DNA of 9,972 bases, taken from the NCBI RefSeq assembly GCF_019695415.1, contig NZ_JAIFKJ010000135.1, positions 1-9,972 of the forward strand. The letters are read 5' to 3'. Positions 5,296 through 9,972 of this stretch are shown here, one piece after another. The DNA is from Thiohalocapsa sp. Lineage in GTDB: Bacteria; Pseudomonadota; Gammaproteobacteria; Chromatiales; Chromatiaceae. The notes beneath the pieces were generated by a model. That model searched no databases, had not been told where the DNA came from, and saw only the letters and a list, made by a program, of their open reading frames with translations. Made by a program: the position numbers and the translations under genes. Positions within the stretch are counted from its first letter, which is position 1. Each line of letters begins with the position of its first letter.

Positions 5296-6332
5296 TCCCC
5301 AATAGCCCGAGTCAGCCGGCACAGGCCGCCGCGCTGCAACTGGACGCGGACGGCAACCTGAAGCATTTCCTTACCCTAGATGGGCTCGACCGTGCCCTGC
5401 TTACGGACATACTGGACCGCGCCGAGGGCTTCCTCGGCGTCGCGCAGCAGGCGGTGAAAAAGGTGCCGCTCTGCCGGGGCAAGATCATCGCCAACCTCTT
5501 CTTCGAGACCAGCACCCGCACCCGCACCACCTTCGAGCTGGCCGCCAAGCGCCTGTCCGCGGACGTGCTGAATCTGAACATCAGCACCTCCGCCACCGCC
5601 AAGGGCGAGACGCTGCTGGACACACTGCGCAACCTGGAAGCAATGCATGTGGACATGTTCGTCGTGCGCCACGCCGACAGCGGCGCGGCGCACTTCATCG
5701 CCACGCATGCGGCACCCTCTGTTGCCGTGATCAACGCCGGCGACGGCTGCTATGCGCACCCCACCCAGGCGATGCTCGACATGTTCACCATCCGCGCCCA
5801 CAAGGGCGGCTTTGCCGGGCTGACGGTGGCCATCATCGGCGACATACTGCACTCGCGGGTAGCGCGCTCACAGATCACGGCGCTGAACACCCTGGGCGTC
5901 GCCGAGGTGCGCGTCATCGGGCCGAGCACGCTCATCCCGGCCCGGGCCCAGCAAGCGCTCGGCGTGCGCGTCTTCCACGACCTGCGCGCCGGGCTTCGTG
6001 GTGTGGATGTCATCATCCTGCTACGCCTGCAGCACGAGCGCATGACCGGCGGCTTCCTGCCGAGCGAGCATGAATATTTCCACCTGTTCGGCCTCACTGA
6101 GAAGCGCCTGTCCCTCGCCGCCCCCGATGTCATCGTCATGCACCCAGGCCCCATTAACCGGGGCGTAGAGATGGACTCCAGCGTCGCGGATGGCGAGCGC
6201 TCGGTGATCCTGGAGCAGGTGAGCAATGGGCTTGCGGTGCGGATGGCCGTGATGTCCATGTGCATCAGCACCCAGAACCTATGGCTGCGGGCCGCCGGAG
6301 AGACCGCGCCTGCGGAGGCGGCCGATGCCTGA
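5292..6332 (+). CDS. pyrB: Aspartate carbamoyltransferase catalytic subunit
   Basis: Catalyses carbamoyl phosphate + L-aspartate to N-carbamoyl-L-aspartate, the committed step of de novo pyrimidine synthesis in the cytosol. The 346 residues carry the carbamoyl phosphate site FETSTRTRTTFE (71-82), the mobile-loop region STSATAKGET (98-107), HPTQAMLD (156-163), an LQHER-type aspartate-site segment at 246-250 and MHPGPINRGVE (283-293). The first 25 or so residues extend beyond E. coli PyrB, as in Pseudomonas-type (class A) enzymes, where this extension carries regulatory nucleotide binding. The start overlaps the pyrR stop as ATGA. The end overlaps the next gene by 8 bases. The partner is the pseudo-dihydroorotase encoded next, expected to form a dodecameric PyrB6-PyrC'6 complex. 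No pyrI is present, consistent with this type. Confidence 0.97.
   Translation: MIPNSPSQPAQAAALQLDADGNLKHFLTLDGLDRALLTDILDRAEGFLGVAQQAVKKVPLCRGKIIANLFFETSTRTRTTFELAAKRLSADVLNLNISTSATAKGETLLDTLRNLEAMHVDMFVVRHADSGAAHFIATHAAPSVAVINAGDGCYAHPTQAMLDMFTIRAHKGGFAGLTVAIIGDILHSRVARSQITALNTLGVAEVRVIGPSTLIPARAQQALGVRVFHDLRAGLRGVDVIILLRLQHERMTGGFLPSEHEYFHLFGLTEKRLSLAAPDVIVMHPGPINRGVEMDSSVADGERSVILEQVSNGLAVRMAVMSMCISTQNLWLRAAGETAPAEAADA
6314..6318 (+). promoter_or_regulatory. Ribosome binding site of pyrC'
   Basis: GGAGG with a 6-base spacer to the ATG at 6325, located inside the end of pyrB. It is one of the few strong Shine-Dalgarno sequences in the rightward genes of this window and supports the ATG that overlaps the pyrB stop. 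Confidence 0.7.
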
Positions 6333-7620
6333 CAGCCCCGCCGTCAGTATCCGTGGCGGGCGGGTCATCGACCCCGCCGCCGGCCTTGACGAGGTCACAG
6401 ACCTGCACCTGGCCGACGGCGCCATCGCGGGACTCGGTCCGCCTCCAGCCGACTTCGAGCCGCAGCGCATCATCGACGCCACCGGGCTCGTCGTCTGCCC
6501 CGGCCTGGTGGACCTGAGCGCACGGCTGCGCCAGCCCGGCTGCGAGCACAAGGCCACGGTCGCGAGCGAGACCCGCGCCGCCGCCGCCGCCGGCATCACC
6601 ACGCTTTGCTGTCCGCCGGACACCCTGCCGCCGGTAGATACGCCGGCGGTGGCGCAGCTGATCCGCCAGCTCGCGGAAGAGCGCGGCCACGCGCGGGTGC
6701 TGCCGGCGGGCGCATTGACCCGCGGGCTAGACGGCGAGCAGATCAGCGAAATGGCGGCGCTCAAGCTCGCGGGCTGCCCCGTTATGAGCAATGCCGACCG
6801 CCCCGTACGCGACACCCGGGTACTGCGCCGGGCACTCGAATACGCATCCACTTACGGGCTCTGTACCTTTCTGCACCCGGCCGATGCCTATTTGAGCGAG
6901 GGCGGCCTGGTGCACGAGGGCCGCATGGCCACCCAGCTCGGCCTGCCCGGCATCCCGGAGGCCGCAGAGGTGCTCGGCGTCGCCCGGGATCTGGCGCTGG
7001 CAGAGCAGACCGGTGCCCGCGTGCACTTCCGGGGCCTGTCCACGGGCCGGGCCACGGCCATGTTGGCGGAAGCCCGCTCACGCAGGCTGCCCGTGAGCGC
7101 CGACGTCGCCGCCCACCAGCTTTGGCTCACCGAGGACGCCCTGGCCGGCTTCAATGCCGATGCGCGCCTGATACCGCCGCTGCGAACCGCCGCCGACCGG
7201 GATGCCCTGCGCGCCGCTGTGGCTGCCGGTGAGATCACGGCCATCTGCTCCGACCACCAGCCGCACGAGCCGGACGCCAAGCTCAATCCCTTCCCGCAGA
7301 CGGCACCGGGCATGTCGGCGCTGGAGACCCTGCTGCCGCTGGTGCTCGGCTTGGTGCGCGAGGGTGTGCTGGACCTGTGCGACGCACTCGCCTGCATCAC
7401 CTGTCACCCCGCTGCCATTCTGGACCGCCCCGTGGGACGGCTGCAGGTCGGCGCTGTCGCGGATGTGTGCGTGTTCGACCCCGAGGCCCGCTGGGTGGTA
7501 GGAGACGACACGCTGGTGAGCCGCGGCCGCAATACACCGCTGCGGGGTGCGGAGATGACCGGTCGGGTGCGCTTCACGCTGTTCGCCGGGCAGGTGGTCT
7601 TCGACGCTGCCGCTGTTTGA
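6325..7620 (+). CDS. pyrC': Inactive dihydroorotase homolog, structural subunit of aspartate transcarbamoylase
   Basis: A 431-residue amidohydrolase-fold protein of the type I dihydroorotase family. The zinc site is broken: the D-x-H-x-H-x-R motif reads DLSARLR (63-69), so both histidines are Ser65 and Arg67, and the metal-ligand His before LST is Gly237 (FRGLST, 235-240). His184 (HPAD) and the Asp/His of SDHQPH (309-314) remain. Loss of the HxH motif is the hallmark of the PyrC' (PyrX) proteins of pseudomonads, which are catalytically dead but needed to assemble active aspartate transcarbamoylase with PyrB. The 8-base overlap with pyrB and the GGAGG site inside pyrB support coupled, matched expression. 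A separate active dihydroorotase must be encoded elsewhere in the genome. It is last in the rightward block. Confidence 0.93.
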   Translation: MPDSPAVSIRGGRVIDPAAGLDEVTDLHLADGAIAGLGPPPADFEPQRIIDATGLVVCPGLVDLSARLRQPGCEHKATVASETRAAAAAGITTLCCPPDTLPPVDTPAVAQLIRQLAEERGHARVLPAGALTRGLDGEQISEMAALKLAGCPVMSNADRPVRDTRVLRRALEYASTYGLCTFLHPADAYLSEGGLVHEGRMATQLGLPGIPEAAEVLGVARDLALAEQTGARVHFRGLSTGRATAMLAEARSRRLPVSADVAAHQLWLTEDALAGFNADARLIPPLRTAADRDALRAAVAAGEITAICSDHQPHEPDAKLNPFPQTAPGMSALETLLPLVLGLVREGVLDLCDALACITCHPAAILDRPVGRLQVGAVADVCVFDPEARWVVGDDTLVSRGRNTPLRGAEMTGRVRFTLFAGQVVFDAAAV

Positions 7621-7682
7621 GCCCGAGGGAAAGCAGGGGCCGCGGTCGTGCAGGCAGGTTCTAGCCCCGGCCGTCGTATTGG

Positions 7683-8720
7683 TTACAGGAAGGTTTCCTT
7701 ATGCTGGGCCTTGACGCGTGCGTCGGCCTTCGTGACCAGGCCGCGCTTCACGAGATCCGTCAGGTTTTGATCCAGCGTCTGCATGCCGCTGGCCTGGCCG
7801 GTCTGGATCGCGGAGTACATCTGCGCGACCTTGTCCTCGCGGATCAGGTTGCGGATGGCCGGGGTGCCGATCATGATCTCGTGGGCGGCGACGCGCCCGC
7901 CTCCGACCTTCTTGAGAAGCGTCTGTGAGATCACGGAGCGTAGAGACTCCGAGAGCATGGAGCGCACCATGGTCTTCTCGGCAGCCGGAAAGACATCGAC
8001 GATGCGGTCGACGGTCTTGGCGGCGGAGCTGGTATGCAGGGTGCCGAACACCAGGTGGCCGGTCTCGGCGGCCGTGAGCGCCAGGCGAATGGTCTCCAAG
8101 TCGCGCATTTCGCCCACCAGTATGATGTCCGGGTCCTGGCGCAGGGCGGAGCGCAGCGCCTCGCTGAAGCCCAGCGTGTCCTTGTCTACCTCGCGCTGGT
8201 TGATGAGGCACTTCTTGCTGGTGTGCACGAACTCGATGGGATCTTCGATGGTGAGGATGTGCGAGTAATGGTTGTCGTTCATGTGGTCGATCATCGCCGC
8301 CAGCGTGGTCGACTTGCCGGAGCCCGTGGGGCCTGTCACCAGCACCAGCCCGCGCGGCACACTCACGATGTCCTTGAAGATCTCCGGGGCGTCCAGGTCC
8401 TCGAGCGTCAGTACCCTGGACGGGATGGTGCGAAAAACCGCTGCCGCACCGCGCTTTTGGTTGTAGGCGTTGACGCGAAAGCGGGCGAGACCCGGGATCT
8501 CGAAGGAGAAGTCCGTCTCCAGTAGCTCCTCGTAGTCCTTGCGCTGCTTGTCGGTCATGATGTCGTCGACCAGCGCATGCACCGTGCGGTGCTCCAGCGG
8601 CGGTACGTTGATGCGGCGGATGTCGCCGTCCACGCGGATCATCGGCGGGAGCCCGGCGGATAGGTGCAGGTCCGAGGCCTTGTTCTTGACACAGAAAGTG
8701 AGGAGCTCGGCGATATCCAC
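7683..8720 (-). CDS. pilT: Type IV pilus retraction ATPase PilT
   Basis: A cytoplasmic hexameric AAA+-like secretion ATPase that powers pilus retraction (twitching motility, DNA uptake). The 345 residues are close to P. aeruginosa PilT (344). Motifs in order: an N-terminal PAS-like domain with SDLHLSAGLPPMIRVDG (16-32), Walker A GPTGSGKST (130-138), the Asp box LTIEDPIEF (156-164), Walker B DIILVGEMRD (198-207), the His box TGHLVFGTLHT (220-230) and the retraction-specific AIRNLIRE (288-295). The AIRNLIRE motif and length separate it from the extension ATPase PilB and favour PilT over PilU. The start is GTG at 8720, decided by a strong GGGAGG five bases upstream. No pilU or yggS/proC follows within the window: the gene converges on pyrC' with 62 bases between stops and no obvious terminator there. 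Confidence 0.97.
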   Translation of the reverse strand: MDIAELLTFCVKNKASDLHLSAGLPPMIRVDGDIRRINVPPLEHRTVHALVDDIMTDKQRKDYEELLETDFSFEIPGLARFRVNAYNQKRGAAAVFRTIPSRVLTLEDLDAPEIFKDIVSVPRGLVLVTGPTGSGKSTTLAAMIDHMNDNHYSHILTIEDPIEFVHTSKKCLINQREVDKDTLGFSEALRSALRQDPDIILVGEMRDLETIRLALTAAETGHLVFGTLHTSSAAKTVDRIVDVFPAAEKTMVRSMLSESLRSVISQTLLKKVGGGRVAAHEIMIGTPAIRNLIREDKVAQMYSAIQTGQASGMQTLDQNLTDLVKRGLVTKADARVKAQHKETFL

Positions 8721-8725
8721 AGCGG

Positions 8726-8731
8726 CCTCCC
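8726..8731 (-). promoter_or_regulatory. Ribosome binding site deciding the GTG start of pilT
   Basis: On the minus strand GGGAGG lies five bases before GTG. This is the spacing expected of a strong site, and the resulting N-terminus (MDIAELLTF) is the standard PilT one. An ATG further upstream (in GATGCC) is in a different frame. Confidence 0.8.
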
Positions 8732-8743
8732 GGTAGGCATCGG

Positions 8744-8767
8744 GCTGATCACCTTCGCAGGATCAGC
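8744..8767 (-). repeat. 7-bp inverted repeat in the pilT 5' region
   Basis: GCTGATC (8744-8750) and GATCAGC (8761-8767) are exact reverse complements with a 10-base loop. It lies 24 bases upstream of the pilT GTG. If transcription starts near the sigma54-like element next to it, the hairpin would be the very 5' end of the mRNA. Alternatively it could be an operator. No T-run follows on either strand strong enough for a terminator. Confidence 0.5.
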
Positions 8768-8779
8768 GTTTCCCTGATG

Positions 8780-8794
8780 GCAACCAAAGTGCAA
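8780..8794 (-). promoter_or_regulatory. Sigma54-like -24/-12 element upstream of pilT
   Basis: Minus strand reads TTGCAC, five bases, TTGC. The sigma54 consensus is TGGCAC-N5-TTGC, so spacing is exact and 9 of 10 specified bases match. The mismatch is the first G of the normally near-invariant GG, which lowers confidence. A sigma70-like alternative is TATGCT at 8794-8799 (minus strand) with a TTGGAA 19 bases further upstream, also imperfect. The predicted start would lie about 50 bases before the pilT GTG. Confidence 0.3.
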
Positions 8795-8860
8795 GCATAG
8801 CGCGGAGCCGGTGGACCGTTCCAAGAACGACGTTGCGGCGTCAGGACATGCGCCTCCGGG

Positions 8861-9676
8861 TCAGTCCTGTAACGGTGCCGGGTCAGGCGCCGGAGACGCA
8901 GTTGCGAAGGCGACGCCGAGCCGCAGAAGCTCCGCCTTGCCGCGGAGCGTCAGGTCAGTAGTGAAGCGAAACTGCTGACGGGCGTCGATGGGATAGGCCC
9001 GCAATCGGTAGCGCGTGCCCCAGGGCTGCTCCTCGGCCACCACGGCGATGGGCTGCTCGAAGGCGAGGTAGGGGCTGGTCAGTGCCACGTCGTAGAGCGC
9101 CGCATGCACCCGGGCGCCGTCGTGCTCGGGGTGCAGATGGAAATCCGCGACACATTGCAGCTGCGGCTGGCCGTTGTTGGCGTTACTGACGGCCCCGTCC
9201 CAAAGCTTCTGGTGTGGGATGGTCACCAGGTTGTCGTCGGGTGTAACCAGCTGGAGGGCGCGCACGCCCACGTGAGTGACCTCTCCGTAGACGCCGTCGA
9301 TCTCCACCCAGTCGCCGTTGCGGTAAGGGGCCTCGCCCACCGCGACGATGCCCGCCACCAGGCTGCTCGCATAGTCCTTGAGCGCGAAGCCCAGCGCCAA
9401 GCCCAACGAGCCCAGCACCGCCAACATGTTCTGGAACGACGGCTCGATGACCTTCGGCAGGGCCAGCAGGAAAGCGCCGACGATGATGATGAGCCGCAAT
9501 AGCGGCACCATGGCGAGCAGCGCGTGTCGACGGCGTCCGCGCAGCCGATTGGCAAGCCAGGGCAGGGTCTTCTGGAGCAGCAGGATGAGCGCGGCAGCCG
9601 CCGCGAGGATAAGCGCCAAGTCCAGCAGGGCGCCCGTACCTAGGTGCTTGAAAATGCTGCCGAGGTTCTGATCCAT
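8861..9676 (-). CDS. Small-conductance mechanosensitive channel (MscS family)
   Basis: An inner-membrane channel expected to open under membrane tension and release solutes during hypo-osmotic shock. The 271 residues compare with 286 in E. coli MscS. Three membrane segments are visible: about 15-35, 53-75 and the pore-lining TM3 at 82-112 with the Gly/Ala pattern VLGSLGLALGFALKDYASSLVAG. The beta domain follows (RNGDWVEIDGVYGEV, then LVTIPHQKLWDGAVSNAN, where the family usually has IPN), then a mixed alpha/beta cytoplasmic domain and a short Pro/Ala tail. The ATG at 9676 has GAGGG five bases upstream, which overlaps the TGA of the preceding gene, so the two are probably translationally coupled. 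It reads toward pilT with 140 bases between them; I see no clear terminator after it. Whether it gates on tension or has a regulatory role cannot be told. Confidence 0.93.
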   Translation of the reverse strand: MDQNLGSIFKHLGTGALLDLALILAAAAALILLLQKTLPWLANRLRGRRRHALLAMVPLLRLIIIVGAFLLALPKVIEPSFQNMLAVLGSLGLALGFALKDYASSLVAGIVAVGEAPYRNGDWVEIDGVYGEVTHVGVRALQLVTPDDNLVTIPHQKLWDGAVSNANNGQPQLQCVADFHLHPEHDGARVHAALYDVALTSPYLAFEQPIAVVAEEQPWGTRYRLRAYPIDARQQFRFTTDLTLRGKAELLRLGVAFATASPAPDPAPLQD

Positions 9677-9685
9677 GTCGTGCCC

Positions 9686-9972
9686 TCAGAAGTCGTCCAT
9701 CAGAAAGCCTTGAGCCTGGAGCAGGTCGCGCGCCGGTGCATAACCGGCCGCGCTGATGCGCAAGTCGCCGGCGGGGGTCTCCACAATAGCACCGGCCGCG
9801 GCGAGCCTGTGCAGGGCGCCCTGCACCCGGAAGGCGGGCAATGGCAGCAGCTCCGCAAGCAGAGGCCGAGGAAGGCCGTTGTGCAGGAGGGGGGCATGCA
9901 GCACCAAGCCGCCCGTCCCGCCCGGCCCGGCGCGGAGGCCCGGCCCCGCGGCACCTCCCCCCCAGAGAGGTG
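9686..9972 (-). CDS. C-terminal part of an unidentified protein with winged-helix-like end (partial, runs off window)
   Basis: The minus-strand frame is open from the right edge to a TGA at 9686-9688. The visible part (about 94 residues) begins with a Gly/Pro-rich stretch (WGGGAAGPGLRAGPGG) and continues with a compact region that looks like a winged helix: LLAELLPLP, a recognition-helix-like AFRVQGALHRLAAAGAIV, a turn ETPAGDLRIS and a final helix ending QGFLMDDF. No ATG occurs in this frame; a TTG at 9907 would give a 73-residue protein, but the frame continues to the edge with no stop and I see no ribosome binding site at the TTG, so I favour the C-terminus of a longer protein. Its TGA overlaps the ribosome binding site of the MscS gene. 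I do not recognise the family, and the DNA-binding suggestion is inference. Confidence 0.55.
   Translation of the reverse strand, partial: PLWGGGAAGPGLRAGPGGTGGLVLHAPLLHNGLPRPLLAELLPLPAFRVQGALHRLAAAGAIVETPAGDLRISAAGYAPARDLLQAQGFLMDDF

Noticed and set aside
7621..7682. Possible bidirectional terminator between convergent pyrC' and pilT
   Set aside because: Only a weak 5-bp GGGGC/GCCCC pairing with a long loop and no T-tract; not enough to call.

Overview
The window looks like chromosomal housekeeping DNA from a high-GC gammaproteobacterium. By eye it is about two thirds G+C and densely coding. The gene order gshB, tonB, yqgE, ruvX, pyrR, pyrB, pyrC', with pilT nearby, matches the known Pseudomonas aeruginosa arrangement (gshB, tonB3, yqgE, yqgF, pyrR, pyrB, pyrC'). 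A pseudo-dihydroorotase directly after pyrB also fits this group. A purple-sulfur/halophile-type relative (Ectothiorhodospiraceae-like) is a guess from composition and from the acidic TonB linker; the genus cannot be fixed from the sequence.

Layout: (1) 1-444 has no gene I can support. It holds several small hairpins and a very clear intrinsic terminator (231-269) reading rightward, so a transcript that starts left of or inside the window ends there. (2) 445-3542 holds gshB (glutathione synthesis), an ApbE-family lipoprotein with altered key residues, and a TonB-type energy transducer, all rightward and tightly packed. (3) 3595-4158 is yqgE behind its own promoter-like sequence. A 100-base gap follows, with a CTAG-rich short-period repeat and a hairpin. 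(4) 4259-7620 is ruvX-pyrR-pyrB-pyrC', a four-gene block with overlapping stop and start codons. It combines a Holliday-junction resolvase-like/16S rRNA-maturation nuclease, a PRPP-binding pyrimidine protein and the two subunits of a Pseudomonas-type aspartate transcarbamoylase. (5) 7683-8720 (minus strand) is the type IV pilus retraction ATPase pilT, convergent with the pyr block. (6) 8861 to the right edge (minus strand) holds a small MscS-type mechanosensitive channel, translationally coupled to the C-terminal end of an unidentified protein that runs off the window.

How the genes relate: the pyr genes form a functional unit in which PyrB is the catalytic subunit and the inactive PyrC' is the structural partner. 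TonB and PilT may be linked through type IV pili, because the P. aeruginosa TonB3 at the same locus is reported to be needed for twitching motility. The other neighbours are metabolically unrelated and probably reflect conserved gene order. I see no mobile element, CRISPR array, tRNA or rRNA. I did not find a clearly novel system. The points most worth a second look are the divergent ApbE lipoprotein, the structured region ahead of gshB, the CTAG cluster and the sigma54-like element ahead of pilT.
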